Counted from the first letter of the stretch, positions 14,992-24,460 are shown. The stretch: 64,000 nt of DNA from CAIWHR01 sp039931775 (GCA_039931775.1 JBDTRG010000098.1:1-64000), one strand, 5' to 3'. Numbers and translations: made by a program. The notes: generated from the sequence alone by a model not told the origin.

Positions 14992-16641
14992 ATGGTGACG
15001 CATACATTGGGCGGCGCCCAGCAATCGCGCCCGGAACTCGCTCCTCAGATCCTGCTGCTGAATCCGGCAACGACGGCCGCTCCCCATAAGGCGTTCGAAC
15101 CGAATATCTATCCGAACCTGGGCTTGCTGACGCTGGCGACGTCCCTCCAGCGCGCACTGCATCGAAGAAACGTACCGGGTCGAGTGCTCTATTACGATGG
15201 CGCTCTGCTCGGTGATGTTTTCATCCACGATTACATTGCCCAGAATGCGGACTGTCTGTCCATCGTCGGTTATAGCGCCTACACGCTCAACTACGGAGCG
15301 TGTCTCGCCTTGGCGCACCATGCGAAAGCCTGCAATCCGCGGATCGTCAATGTCATCGGTAACGACCACTTTTCCGCTTTGTATCAGGAGATCATGAAAC
15401 GCCGGCAAGGCGTTTTCGATTACGGCTTTTACGGCAATGACGTCGTCGAGGGTTTCACCGATTTCGTCGTCGACCTATTGACCGGAACATTCGCCGAGCC
15501 ACCGTCCTATCCAGGGCTCGTCTTTCGGGATTCACGATCCGCCACCGGCGTTACGCGCTTCCCCGAAAATCCTGCCGAGTTCGAAAGGCTGCCGCCCCCG
15601 GACTACGCACTGCTCGATTCCCTGGTTCCCCACTCGCAGCGCTACCTCGCCGAACAGCAGGCGTTCTATCCTTACATGCGTGAGGACGGTCTACGGACCA
15701 CCGTAATCGACATCGCCCGCGGCTGCGTCAAGTTCACCGGCAAGCGCAGCGAAAGCGGCGTTCCGCTCAATGCCTGTGACTTCTGCGCGATCATTCCCGG
15801 CAGCAAAGCGATCACCGCGCAGAACGCAGAACGGGCGTGGCAGATCATCCGCAACGCGTTCGAGCATGGCTACAACTACCTCTTCGTTACGGCCGACGAG
15901 CTTCCCACCACGTTCTGGCCGCTGTTGCGGGACATGGCGGACCGGATGCCGGATTGGTACCTCGACCTCCTGCCCGAAGACAGGCCCCGCATGATGTGTT
16001 ACGCACGTGCTGACGCCTTTCGCGAGCGCCTGAAGGATCGCATCGACGTGGTGATGAATACGCTGCGGTTCGACCATTTCTTCGTTGGTTTGGACGGATT
16101 TTCATCCGCCTCCTTGCGCGCCATCAACAAGGGAATCAACCGCGTTGCGAACGATACGGACGATCTCCTGCATCACAACCTGGTTGCTTGCCGGGAGATC
16201 TCGCGGCGAGGGGGAAGGCTTTCGGCGGGCGCGGTGATAACGCACATCGGAATCACCCCTGAGATGCTGGAAACGAACTATCGAACGCTGGGGCAAGTCA
16301 TCAGGCAATATCCCAACTTGTTCATGGAGCTCGACTTCGAGTTGCTCGGTCCCTTGCCGGGCTCGCTCGCGTATGACTACCTGCGCCGGCCCGGCATGGC
16401 TCGCGCGAGGGCGGATGCGCTGGGACTTAATGTCGACGATCGCTATCTGGAAACATTGCATCGAAAGTACGCGGACGAGGACGAACTGGTTCCGCAGGAC
16501 ATGCTCAGCGACTTCATCCTGGGCTGCTGCCCGGACATCACGGTGGAGATGGCGTACGATTACCTGCGCAAGATCCGAGCGCTCGTCGTCGAAGAACATA
16601 TTCCATACGACTGCAGTTCCATCCCCCAGCTCGCCGATTAG
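14992..16641 (+). CDS. B12-binding-type radical SAM protein with widened cysteine motif
   Basis: A 549-residue protein. Residues 15-165 look like a cobalamin-binding Rossmann domain (QILLLNPATT, NLGLLTLATSL, LSIVGYSAYT, IVNVIGN), though the DxHxxG cobalt-ligand motif is not visible. The radical SAM part begins IDIARGC at C245, but the next two cysteines come only at C262 and C265 (NACDFCAI), giving CX16CX2C instead of the usual CX3CX2C. The following segment NAFEHGYNYLFVTADE and the later FVGLDGFSSASLRAINKGIN fit the TIM-barrel core. A sigma-54-type promoter precedes it. The downstream acyl-CoA ligase is 123 bases away. Product unknown; methylation or radical modification of a lipid, sugar or peptide is possible. 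Confidence 0.8.
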   Translation: MVTHTLGGAQQSRPELAPQILLLNPATTAAPHKAFEPNIYPNLGLLTLATSLQRALHRRNVPGRVLYYDGALLGDVFIHDYIAQNADCLSIVGYSAYTLNYGACLALAHHAKACNPRIVNVIGNDHFSALYQEIMKRRQGVFDYGFYGNDVVEGFTDFVVDLLTGTFAEPPSYPGLVFRDSRSATGVTRFPENPAEFERLPPPDYALLDSLVPHSQRYLAEQQAFYPYMREDGLRTTVIDIARGCVKFTGKRSESGVPLNACDFCAIIPGSKAITAQNAERAWQIIRNAFEHGYNYLFVTADELPTTFWPLLRDMADRMPDWYLDLLPEDRPRMMCYARADAFRERLKDRIDVVMNTLRFDHFFVGLDGFSSASLRAINKGINRVANDTDDLLHHNLVACREISRRGGRLSAGAVITHIGITPEMLETNYRTLGQVIRQYPNLFMELDFELLGPLPGSLAYDYLRRPGMARARADALGLNVDDRYLETLHRKYADEDELVPQDMLSDFILGCCPDITVEMAYDYLRKIRALVVEEHIPYDCSSIPQLAD

Positions 16642-16764
16642 CGATCGCCGTTATCGGGTAAGCTTCGGCACCATCGCCGGTGGGCTCCACACCGTTTCGA
16701 TCGCCCTGACCAATCCGTGTCCGGCTTCGCCCGGCTGCATCGGATCGCTACGAGGAACGACAGG

Positions 16765-18321
16765 ATGATCGGCTACCAGCTCCGCCTCAACGCCACCCGG
16801 CATCCGGACGCGGTCGCCGTCGCTTTCGGAGCCCGACAACTGACCTACGCCGCGCTCGAGGAACGCGCGTGCCGCCTGGCCAACGGCTTGGCAGCGCTGG
16901 GGGTCGGGCACGGCGACCGCGTCGCCGCGCTGCTCCACAACTGCACCCCGTTCCTCGAGGCGCTGTTTGCGACCGCCAAGCTCGGCGCGGTGTTCGTTCC
17001 GATCAACTTCCGGCTGGTGGCGCGCGAAGTCGGCGCACTGCTCGAGGCATGCGGCCCGAAGGTGCTGTTCGTCGGGGAAGGTTTTGCCGACGTAATTGCG
17101 ACCCTGGAAGCACGTCCTCACTTTCCGGCGTCCCGGATCCGGGTGGACGATCGGCTGCCTGCGGAGGCGATCCCGGATAACGCGCACCCCTATGAAGCGT
17201 GGCTCGCGCAGCAGCGGACCGACGCGCCGGAGCGCGTCGTGCCGCGGGACGCCCCGCAAATGCTGATGCATTCCTCCGGTACGACGGGCCTTCCCAAAGG
17301 GATCGTCTACACGCACGCGACGACGCTGGCCTCGTCGATGGCGAAGATCATCGACTTCGAGCTCAAGTCAACGGACGCGGTCGTGGTCTTCGGCCCGCTG
17401 TTCCATGCGGGTCCGTTGCTGGACTTGGCGCTACCCTTGCTTCTGTGCGGCGGTCGTCTGGCCCTCGGCGCTTCGCGGCAGTTCGACCCCGCGAAATTGC
17501 TCTCGACGGTCGCCGCCGAGCGCGGGACCCTGATCCAGATCTATCCTACGATGCTCCGGCGCCTGTTGCACGAAATTCCGGACTTCGGTATCTACGACCT
17601 CTCTAGCCTGAGGCTGATCCTCACCGGTGGGGAACCCGCGCCGCTGTCCGTCATCCGGGGTGTGCGTGAACGGCTTCCCGGCGCTGCATTCGTCAACACC
17701 TACGGCAGCACCGAGGTCGGGCCGATCACCACGCGGCTCATGCCTCGCGACTGGTTGCGTAAAATCGGGTCGGTCGGCCAGGAGGCTTTCGGGCAGGAAG
17801 TGCGCATTGCGGACGACAACGATCGACCGCTCCCATCGGGGCGAGTCGGCGAGGTCGTCGTGCGCGGCCCGTTCGTGACCCCTGGCTATTGGAACCGCCC
17901 GGAACTCACCGCCGAGAGCTCCGGCAATGGGTGGTGGCACACCGGCGACCTTGCGTGGCGCGACGAGGAGGGCTTCATCTTCATCGCGGGGCGAAGCATG
18001 GACATGATCAAGAGCGGCGCGGAAAATATCTATCCCATCGAGGTCGAACAGGTGATCGCCGCGCTGCCCGGAGTCGTCGAGGTCGGTGTGATCGGCGTTC
18101 CCGATGCGACGTGGGGCGAGTCAGTGGTCGCAGTCATCGTGCAGGCGCCAGACGGCGCGCTCGACGCCGCGCGCGTGATCGCGCACTGCCGCGAGAACCT
18201 CGCGAGCTACAAGAAGCCGCGCCACGTGTGCTTCGTCGAGAGCCTCCCCCGCAACACGACCAATAAGGTCGACAAGAACGCGCTCCGCGCTCGGTTTGCC
18301 GAGCTTGGGCAAACACCGTAG
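16765..18321 (+). CDS. AMP-forming acyl-CoA ligase
   Basis: A 518-residue ANL-superfamily enzyme that activates a carboxylic acid as acyl-AMP and transfers it to CoA. The AMP-binding P-loop HSSGTTGLPKGI is near residue 185. Further motifs are NTYGSTEVGP (A5), WWHTGDLAWRDEEGFIFIAGR (A7-A8 hinge) and the A10 lysine in TTNKVDK. The ATG follows GAGGAACGACAGG, an acceptable ribosome site; an upstream GTG would add 16 residues. It resembles long-chain or aromatic acyl-CoA synthetases and is close in its C-terminus to the ligase fragment at the window start. It sits between the radical SAM gene and an amidase, so a role in catabolism of an imported amide or acid is plausible. Confidence 0.9.
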   Translation: MIGYQLRLNATRHPDAVAVAFGARQLTYAALEERACRLANGLAALGVGHGDRVAALLHNCTPFLEALFATAKLGAVFVPINFRLVAREVGALLEACGPKVLFVGEGFADVIATLEARPHFPASRIRVDDRLPAEAIPDNAHPYEAWLAQQRTDAPERVVPRDAPQMLMHSSGTTGLPKGIVYTHATTLASSMAKIIDFELKSTDAVVVFGPLFHAGPLLDLALPLLLCGGRLALGASRQFDPAKLLSTVAAERGTLIQIYPTMLRRLLHEIPDFGIYDLSSLRLILTGGEPAPLSVIRGVRERLPGAAFVNTYGSTEVGPITTRLMPRDWLRKIGSVGQEAFGQEVRIADDNDRPLPSGRVGEVVVRGPFVTPGYWNRPELTAESSGNGWWHTGDLAWRDEEGFIFIAGRSMDMIKSGAENIYPIEVEQVIAALPGVVEVGVIGVPDATWGESVVAVIVQAPDGALDAARVIAHCRENLASYKKPRHVCFVESLPRNTTNKVDKNALRARFAELGQTP

Positions 18322-18380
18322 CGCGCGACATGCCTAAGGCCACTGGCTTGGACAAATCCCTGCTCGGCGCCACGCCCCTC

Positions 18381-18395
18381 TGGCTCGAGATTTGC
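18381..18395 (+). promoter_or_regulatory. Sigma-54-type promoter of the amidase-livGF unit
   Basis: TGGCTCGAGATTTGC matches TGGCACG-N4-TTGC at all but one position, with GG-N10-GC spacing. Start of transcription near 18407 leaves about 90 bases before the amidase ATG. Confidence 0.65.
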
Positions 18396-18496
18396 TTTGT
18401 AGGTCGTCTGGGGCCGGGCTCCGGCCACGCGCCCAGGAGCCGCCGGCCCGTCGGCGATCGAACGAGCCCTCCCCCGTCCCAAAATCCGGGTGAATC

Positions 18497-19918
18497 ATGG
18501 CCGAAGAATTGTGCTTCCTTACCGCGCACGAACTCGTACGCGGCTATCGCTCGCGCAGCATCTCGCCGGTCGAGGTGACGCGCGCAATCCTCGCGCACGT
18601 CGCCGAGGCGAACCCGCATCTCAACGCGCTCTATCTTGTCGACGCCGACGGCGCCCTGGCGAGCGCGCGCGGCTCGGAGGAACGTTGGCGCCGAAATGCG
18701 CCGTGGGGAGCACTGGACGGCGTTCCCGTCACGCTGAAGGACAGCATCCGCGTGGCCGGCATGCCGGCGCCCATCGGCACCGGCGCGCTCGCCGGCGCAC
18801 CGCACGAGGCCATCGACTCGCCCGTCACCGCCCGCTTGCGCGAGGACGGCGCGGTGATACTCGGCAAGACGACGATGCCCGACCTCGGCATGATCGCGTC
18901 GGGATTGAGCTCGCTGCACGGCGTGACGCGCAATCCCTGGAACCGCGAGCGCAACCCCGGGGGCTCGAGTTCGGGCGCCGGTGCCGCGGTCGCCGCCGGA
19001 TTCGGTCCGCTTGCCGTGGGTTCTGACATCGGCGGTTCGGTGCGCATACCGGCGGCACTCTGCGGCATCGTCGGCCTCAAGCCCAGTTACGGGCGCGTCC
19101 CGATCGCGGATCCATGGCCGGCGCTCGTGGCCGGTCCGATGGCGCGCTCGGTCACCGACGCCGCGATGTTGCTGGGCGTCATCAGCCGGCCCGACCCTTC
19201 CGACTACACGGCGCTGCCTTGGGACGATCGCGACTACCTCGAAATCCTCGACGAAGGCGTGTGCGGGCTGCGCATCGGGCTCATGACCGACATCGGCTTC
19301 GGTCTCCCGCCGCAATCCGACGTTCTTGTGCGGGTCGAGGCAGCGGCGATGCTGCTCTCGGAGCTCGGCGCGGACGTGGAACCGATGCCGCCGATCTTCG
19401 ACGCCGACGCCGACCCGGAACCCGACTTCGACCGGATGGTGCAGGCGTATTCGGCGCCTACGTTCTCCGCCCTGCCGCCGGATCGCCAGGCGCTCGTGTT
19501 GCCGGTGATCGCCGAGTGGTGCCGAGGCGGCGCCCGGATGTCGCTCGCCGAGTTCATACACGCGACGATCGGCATCGGTGACACGCGCCGGCGTGTGATC
19601 GCTGCGTGCGCCAAGTATGATTTTGTCATCAGTCCGACGATGGCGGTTGAGGCCTATGCCGCCGAGTTGCCCTGGCCGGAAGGCGGCACCCGGCACAATC
19701 CGTTCTGCTTTCCGTTCAACCTTTCGGAGCAACCCGCGCTGTCGTTATGCTGCGGCTTTACCGCCGGCGGCCTGCCGGTGGGACTGCAGATCGTCGGCAA
19801 GCGCTTCGACGACGCAGGCGTCCTGCGCGTCGGCCGCGCCTACGAGGCCGCACGCCTCCCGTTGCCCGAAGTGCCCATTGGCAGGGCACCCCGGATTCCT
19901 TCTGCAATTGGGCAATAA
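18497..19918 (+). CDS. Amidase signature family hydrolase
   Basis: A 473-residue amidase (GatA/AtzF-like fold) that hydrolyses a carboxamide to acid and ammonia or amine. The Ser-cisSer-Lys triad is present: lysine in VTLKDSIRV (about 79), cis-serine in PGGSSSGAGAAVAAG (about 154) and nucleophile serine in GSDIGGSVRIPAA (about 178). The C-terminus with LPVGLQIVGKRFDDAGVLR is typical. There is no gatB or gatC, so it is not the tRNA amidotransferase. The ABC transporter ATPase genes follow, suggesting uptake and hydrolysis of an amide. Confidence 0.9.
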   Translation: MAEELCFLTAHELVRGYRSRSISPVEVTRAILAHVAEANPHLNALYLVDADGALASARGSEERWRRNAPWGALDGVPVTLKDSIRVAGMPAPIGTGALAGAPHEAIDSPVTARLREDGAVILGKTTMPDLGMIASGLSSLHGVTRNPWNRERNPGGSSSGAGAAVAAGFGPLAVGSDIGGSVRIPAALCGIVGLKPSYGRVPIADPWPALVAGPMARSVTDAAMLLGVISRPDPSDYTALPWDDRDYLEILDEGVCGLRIGLMTDIGFGLPPQSDVLVRVEAAAMLLSELGADVEPMPPIFDADADPEPDFDRMVQAYSAPTFSALPPDRQALVLPVIAEWCRGGARMSLAEFIHATIGIGDTRRRVIAACAKYDFVISPTMAVEAYAAELPWPEGGTRHNPFCFPFNLSEQPALSLCCGFTAGGLPVGLQIVGKRFDDAGVLRVGRAYEAARLPLPEVPIGRAPRIPSAIGQ

Positions 19919-19984
19919 CGGGTTGCCGTCGATGATCGATCCAGTCGCCGTTTTGGGTGCGGGGGTCGTCGTCGGGCTGCGCCA

Positions 19985-20737
19985 ATGATGTCGAGCGCCA
20001 ATCTGCTCGAGGTGCGCGACGTGCGCAAGACCTTTGGTGGGCTCGTCGCGAACGACGCCATCAGCATCGACGTGCCACGGGGTGGCATCGTGGGGCTCAT
20101 CGGGCCGAATGGATCAGGCAAGACGACGCTCTTCAACTCGATCGTCGGAACACATGGGGTCGACTCGGGTTCCGTGCGATTCGACGGCCGGGACCTCTCG
20201 CATCTCGGAATGCCGGAGGTCGCGCGGCTGGGCCTGTTGCGCACCTACCAGCAAGCCCACGTCTACGACGGGATGACATCGCTGGCGAACATGCAGATCA
20301 GCACATCGCACGCGAGCGAGCCGATCGCGGCGATGCTGCACCGATTCCCGGCCGAAGTGACCGACCAGGCGCTCCACCTGCTCGAGTTCGTCGGCCTCGC
20401 CGCCATGCGCGACGAAGTCGCTGGCAACCTGTCGTTCGGCCAGCGCAAGCTGCTGGAGCTCGCGATGGCGCTGATGAACGAACCGAAGATGCTGCTCCTC
20501 GACGAGCCGACGGCGGGGATCAATCCGACGCTGATCAACAGCGTGATCGACCGCTTGCAGCGCGCCAACGCGTCGCTCGGCATCACGCTGCTCGTCATCG
20601 AGCACAACATGCGCGTGATCATGGGCCTCGCGCACCATATCTATTGCCTCGCCCACGGCAAAGTTCTGGCGGCGGGGTCGCCCGACGAGATCCGAAACGA
20701 CCGCCGCGTTATCGACGCCTACCTGGGGGCACGTTGA
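19985..20737 (+). CDS. livG: ABC transporter ATP-binding protein LivG-like
   Basis: A 250-residue ATPase energising the LivHM permease. Walker A is GPNGSGKTT (about residue 41), the signature is LSFGQRKLLELAMAL, Walker B is MLLLDEPTAGINPT, and the H-loop is VIEHNM. The family-specific RTYQQAHVYDGMT (Q-loop region) is present. It begins 66 bases after the amidase and its stop overlaps the livF start (TGATG). The permease and binding-protein genes lie leftward at 10396-13653, so the transporter is encoded by two divergent transcripts. Two successive ATGs are possible starts. Confidence 0.92.
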   Translation: MMSSANLLEVRDVRKTFGGLVANDAISIDVPRGGIVGLIGPNGSGKTTLFNSIVGTHGVDSGSVRFDGRDLSHLGMPEVARLGLLRTYQQAHVYDGMTSLANMQISTSHASEPIAAMLHRFPAEVTDQALHLLEFVGLAAMRDEVAGNLSFGQRKLLELAMALMNEPKMLLLDEPTAGINPTLINSVIDRLQRANASLGITLLVIEHNMRVIMGLAHHIYCLAHGKVLAAGSPDEIRNDRRVIDAYLGAR

Positions 20738-21609
20738 TGGACATGCACAATCAGACTGCAGCGCAAGGCGACGCCCCGATGCGCTCCGGTGACGGCGCGA
20801 CAGCGCTCGCGGCCACTCGCGCCAACGGTTCGCTCGACCGTGCCGCGCGGACAGCTCAAATTCGCGAGCGCCTGGATACGCTCGCCGGTGACGAACCGCT
20901 GCTTCGCGTCGACGGGCTGATCGCCGGCTTCGGATCGCGGGAGATTCTGCACGGCATCGATCTGCGGGTACGCGCGGGCCAATCGCTTTGCCTGATCGGA
21001 CCCAACGGCGCCGGCAAGTCGACCATCCTGCATTCGATCTTCGGCCTGGCCGACATTAGCGGCGGCCGCATCGACGTTGGCGGCCGTAACGTGACCCGGC
21101 TCGGTCCCAACGCCAAGTTGCGGGATGCGGGCATCGCGTACGTGCTCCAGGACAGCTCCGTGTTTCCTGACATGACCGTTGAACGAAACCTGTGGCTGGG
21201 TGGCTATCTGATGAGCCAGCGTGCCGACGCGAGGCGCGCGACCGAGCGTGTCTTCGACCGTTACCCATCTCTCGCGCGGCGGCGCGACGAACCGGCGCGC
21301 GTGCTCTCGGGCGGCGAACGCCGATTGCTGGAACTGTCGCGCGCGCTGGTCATGCGACCGCGGCTGCTGCTTGTCGACGAGCCCTCGATCGGACTCGAGC
21401 CGATCTACATCGCGCAGATATTCGACATGCTTCGCGACCTCCGTGACCAGGATGGCCTGTCGATCGTCATGGTCGAGCAGAATGCCCAAAAGGGGCTGGA
21501 ACTCGCCGACATCGGCTGCGTCGTGGTTGCGGGCGAGATCGCCATGGTGGGCACCGGCGACGAACTGCTTCGGGACCCGACCATCGGCCGCCTGTTTCTC
21601 GGCGGCTGA
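20737..21609 (+). CDS. livF: ABC transporter ATP-binding protein LivF-like
   Basis: A 290-residue second ATPase of the branched-chain-type transporter. Walker A GPNGAGKSTI, signature LSGGERRLLELSRAL, Walker B LLLVDEPSIGLEP and VEQNAQKGLELAD are present. The first 55 residues before LLRVDGLIAGFGSREIL are an extra segment, unusual for LivF (about 235 residues). A later start would give the usual length, but the overlap of this ATG with the livG stop supports translational coupling from here. The stop is five bases from that of the convergent protease gene. Confidence 0.9.
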   Translation: MDMHNQTAAQGDAPMRSGDGATALAATRANGSLDRAARTAQIRERLDTLAGDEPLLRVDGLIAGFGSREILHGIDLRVRAGQSLCLIGPNGAGKSTILHSIFGLADISGGRIDVGGRNVTRLGPNAKLRDAGIAYVLQDSSVFPDMTVERNLWLGGYLMSQRADARRATERVFDRYPSLARRRDEPARVLSGGERRLLELSRALVMRPRLLLVDEPSIGLEPIYIAQIFDMLRDLRDQDGLSIVMVEQNAQKGLELADIGCVVVAGEIAMVGTGDELLRDPTIGRLFLGG

Positions 21610-21614
21610 CTCGA

Positions 21615-22394
21615 CTACCGCGAGCTGCGGATCAGCTCCTGCAGATATTGCGCCGGCACCGCGAAACTGATGCCGGTCGCCTGCCCGACCGCGGCATCCT
21701 TCGTCAGCTTGAGTTTCATGTTGACGACGCCGATCACATCACCGGTGTCGGCGTCGTAGAGCGGGCTTCCGCTGTGACCGGGGTAGGCGGTCGCGTCCAG
21801 CTGAAACAGCACGAATGCGCCGGCTTTCACGCTGCGGATGACGCGGCTGTCGAGTTGCCGGGCCGTCGCGCTCGGCAGCGCGATCGGCGGCTGCGCCGCA
21901 ATGATGCCGCGATGCGTGACCGGCTGGAACCCGAGCGCATTGCCGATGGGAAACCCCGTGAAGGCGATCGCGCGCCCGTCGACCACCGCGCTCGAATTCC
22001 CGAACGATACCACCGGAAGCGGCGCGCCGACGATGCGCAGCAGCGCGACGTCGTGTTGCCTGTCGACGGCGACGGCCTTCGCCTCCCGTCCCTGCGGCTC
22101 GGACCTTCCGGGAGCGTAGACCAGGACCATCATGGTCTCGCGGCCGTCTGCCTGCAGCGTTTCCGGCACCGCGTGCGCCGCGGTCGCGATCAGCGTGCCG
22201 TCTTCGACTGCGAATCCGGTGCCGCGAAAGGTGAAAGGCGGGCTGCGTGTCTTTTCGAACGTTCCGACCGCCACGACCGAAGGCTTGACGCGCTCGATGG
22301 CCTCCGGCAGTCCTCCCCTCGCGCACGGAACCGCGCACGCCGCGACGGTCGCGACCACCAGCGTGGCCCTCACCATGGGGCACGCGGAGTGCAT
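21615..22394 (-). CDS. Secreted trypsin-like serine protease (S1C-like, no PDZ)
   Basis: A 259-residue protein with an N-terminal signal peptide (MVRATLVVATVAACAVPCARG). The catalytic triad is visible: histidine in IATAAHAVPE, aspartate in RQHDVALLRI and serine in YPGHSGSPLYD. Overall it resembles DegP-like proteases but stops after the protease domain. It acts in the periplasm or outside. The ATG chosen removes a long upstream frame overlapping the transglycosylase gene; a second ATG lies six codons further. It is the last gene of the leftward EPS run, 23 bases after the transglycosylase. Confidence 0.85.
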   Translation of the reverse strand: MHSACPMVRATLVVATVAACAVPCARGGLPEAIERVKPSVVAVGTFEKTRSPPFTFRGTGFAVEDGTLIATAAHAVPETLQADGRETMMVLVYAPGRSEPQGREAKAVAVDRQHDVALLRIVGAPLPVVSFGNSSAVVDGRAIAFTGFPIGNALGFQPVTHRGIIAAQPPIALPSATARQLDSRVIRSVKAGAFVLFQLDATAYPGHSGSPLYDADTGDVIGVVNMKLKLTKDAAVGQATGISFAVPAQYLQELIRSSR

Positions 22395-22417
22395 TTTGAA
22401 CGTAAACACGGCAGGCC

Positions 22418-23380
22418 CTAGGGCACCCGGACGATCCGAATGCGCTGCAGTGCCGGCGACGGATCGGTGACCGCGGCGTCGTACGGGTGGTCGTTCTTGC
22501 GGAAGTATCGCCGGATTTTCTGCACGTACGCCCGGGTCTCGGCATAGGGTGGAATGCCGCCGTACCGCTCGACCGCGCCTTCCCCCGCATTGTAGGCAGC
22601 CGCGACCAGCGTGACATTGCCTTGGAAATAGGCCAGCAGCCACCGCAGGTAGGCGAGTCCGCCGCGGACGTTCTGTACCGGGTCGTACGGCCTCTTCACA
22701 TTGAAACGCGCCGCCGTGTCGGGGATGAGCTGCATCAGCCCTTGCGCATTTTTTGGCGAGCGCGCGTTCACGTCGAAGTTGGACTCGGCGCGAATGATAG
22801 CGAGCGCGAACTGCGGATTCACGCGATATTCCGGTGCCAGCTTGCGCACGATGGCGGCAACCCTTTTCTGCTCCGGCGTGACGGCGACGAACGTGTCCAC
22901 CTCGATGCGGGGATCCCGTGGAGCAACGATCGTACGTTCCGGCGGTACTTCCGGCTCGCGCATACAGTCAGGGAGATCGACGATGGCCGGCCCGACGACA
23001 CCGACCATCTTTTGCGCGTACTCGTGGCCCTGTTCGGCGGCCATGCCGAAAAAGATCGACGCCAGCCGGTCATCGCGCGGCACGCCCCGACCATTGGCGT
23101 AGATCCAGCCGAGACTGAACTGGGACTCGGCATCTCCGAGTCGCGCCGCTTCACAGTAGAAGTTGATCGCAAGCAGCGGATCCTTGAGCGCACCTTGCTC
23201 GCCGTGCTCGAGGGCACGTGCCTGGGTGCGCAGGATCTCGATGAGGCGAGACGCATCACCGTCGAAAGCGGCGTAGGTCGGCGGCACGGCGCCCCCCAGT
23301 AGCGCGACCGCGGCCACCACGCCGGCCCGGCGCCGCCAGCGTTCGAACGTGGTCCGTGCGAGGAACCCGCGAAACGTCAT
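22418..23380 (-). CDS. Lytic transglycosylase with Sel1-like repeats
   Basis: A 320-residue periplasmic enzyme. A signal peptide (to about PPTYA) is followed by Sel1-type repeats (AARLGDAESQFSLGWIYANG, residues 78-120) and a C-terminal SLT domain. The catalytic glutamate lies in AIIRAESNFDVNARSPKNA and is followed by GLMQLIPDTAARF and AAYNAGEGAVERYGGIPPY. It cleaves peptidoglycan glycan strands, possibly to let the polysaccharide export machinery through. Its ATG overlaps the stop of the epimerase gene by four bases. Confidence 0.92.
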   Translation of the reverse strand: MTFRGFLARTTFERWRRRAGVVAAVALLGGAVPPTYAAFDGDASRLIEILRTQARALEHGEQGALKDPLLAINFYCEAARLGDAESQFSLGWIYANGRGVPRDDRLASIFFGMAAEQGHEYAQKMVGVVGPAIVDLPDCMREPEVPPERTIVAPRDPRIEVDTFVAVTPEQKRVAAIVRKLAPEYRVNPQFALAIIRAESNFDVNARSPKNAQGLMQLIPDTAARFNVKRPYDPVQNVRGGLAYLRWLLAYFQGNVTLVAAAYNAGEGAVERYGGIPPYAETRAYVQKIRRYFRKNDHPYDAAVTDPSPALQRIRIVRVP

Positions 23381-24447
23381 GATGCACGGGCGGTGGTCCG
23401 CTCCTCACGCGCCGCGGTGAAGCCGCGCTGCGCAAGATACCAGGGAATCGCGATATCGATGCCATCGACGAGGCGATGCGTCGGCGAATAACCCAGCAGG
23501 CGCCGCGCCTTGCCGATGTCCGCCTGCGAATGGCGAACGTCGCCGGGCCGGAAATCGCCGTACACCGGAACCAGAGCCGCGCGATCGGGCAGGCGCGATG
23601 CAACCGCGCTGCAGAGCAGCTCGAACAGACGTTTGAGCGACGTGCGCTCGTCGACCGCGACGTTGTAGACCTGGTTGATCGCGGCGGGATCGTCGGTGAC
23701 GGCCGCGAGAAGATTGGCCTGCACCGCGTTGTCGACATAACAGAAATCGCGGCTCGTCTCGCCGTCGCCGTTGATGACGACGCTCTCGCCGAGCGCCATC
23801 GCGCGCACCCAGCGCGGGATGACGGCGGCGTAAGCGCCGTCGGGATCCTGCCGGGCGCCGAAGACGTTGAAGTAGCGCAGGCCGATCGACTGCATGTCGT
23901 AGCAGCGGGCAAAGACGTCCGCATAGAGCTCGTTGACGAGCTTGGTCACGGCATACGGCGACAGCGGCCGGCCGATCTTGTCTTCCACTTTCGGCAACGC
24001 TTCGTGGTCGCCATAGGTCGAACTCGACGCCGCATAGACGAAGCGCCGCACGTTTGCGTCGCGCGCCGCGACCAGCATGTTGAGGAATCCGTCGACGTTG
24101 GCGGCATGGGTGGCGACCGGGTCGGCGAGTGAGCGTGGCACCGAGCCGAGCGCCGCCTGGTGCAGCACGATGTCGACGCCGCGACAGGCGTGTCGGCACG
24201 CGTCCGCATCGCAAATGTCCGCCTCGACGAATCGATGTCGGGCCCAGCGGTCGGCGCCGACCGCGCCGCGCACGTCGTCGAGGTTGCGCCGGTGACCGGT
24301 GGCGAAATTGTCCAGCCCGACGACGTTCTGATCGAGCGCGAGCAGCGCCTGCACCAGGTGCGACCCGATGAAGCCTGCGCTGCCGGTGACGAGCCAGGAG
24401 AGCGGCCGCGCCGCCAGTTCGCCGCGCACGCGTTCGATAGCGGTCAT
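23377..24447 (-). CDS. UDP-N-acetylglucosamine 4-epimerase, WbpP/TviC type
   Basis: A 356-residue extended short-chain dehydrogenase. The N-terminal WLVTGSAGFIGSHLVQALL nucleotide-binding loop with an extra leading segment (ELAARPLSW) is characteristic of WbpP/TviC enzymes. The catalytic YxxxK is in SPYAVTK and the serine in AASSSTYGD. It interconverts UDP-GlcNAc and UDP-GalNAc or their uronic acids. The dehydrogenase gene lies 13 bases upstream, and the pair would make UDP-GalNAcA-like precursors for the exopolysaccharide, as in Vi antigen and WbpO/WbpP pathways. Confidence 0.88.
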   Translation of the reverse strand: MTAIERVRGELAARPLSWLVTGSAGFIGSHLVQALLALDQNVVGLDNFATGHRRNLDDVRGAVGADRWARHRFVEADICDADACRHACRGVDIVLHQAALGSVPRSLADPVATHAANVDGFLNMLVAARDANVRRFVYAASSSTYGDHEALPKVEDKIGRPLSPYAVTKLVNELYADVFARCYDMQSIGLRYFNVFGARQDPDGAYAAVIPRWVRAMALGESVVINGDGETSRDFCYVDNAVQANLLAAVTDDPAAINQVYNVAVDERTSLKRLFELLCSAVASRLPDRAALVPVYGDFRPGDVRHSQADIGKARRLLGYSPTHRLVDGIDIAIPWYLAQRGFTAAREERTTARAS

Positions 24448-24460
24448 CGAGACACCTGCG

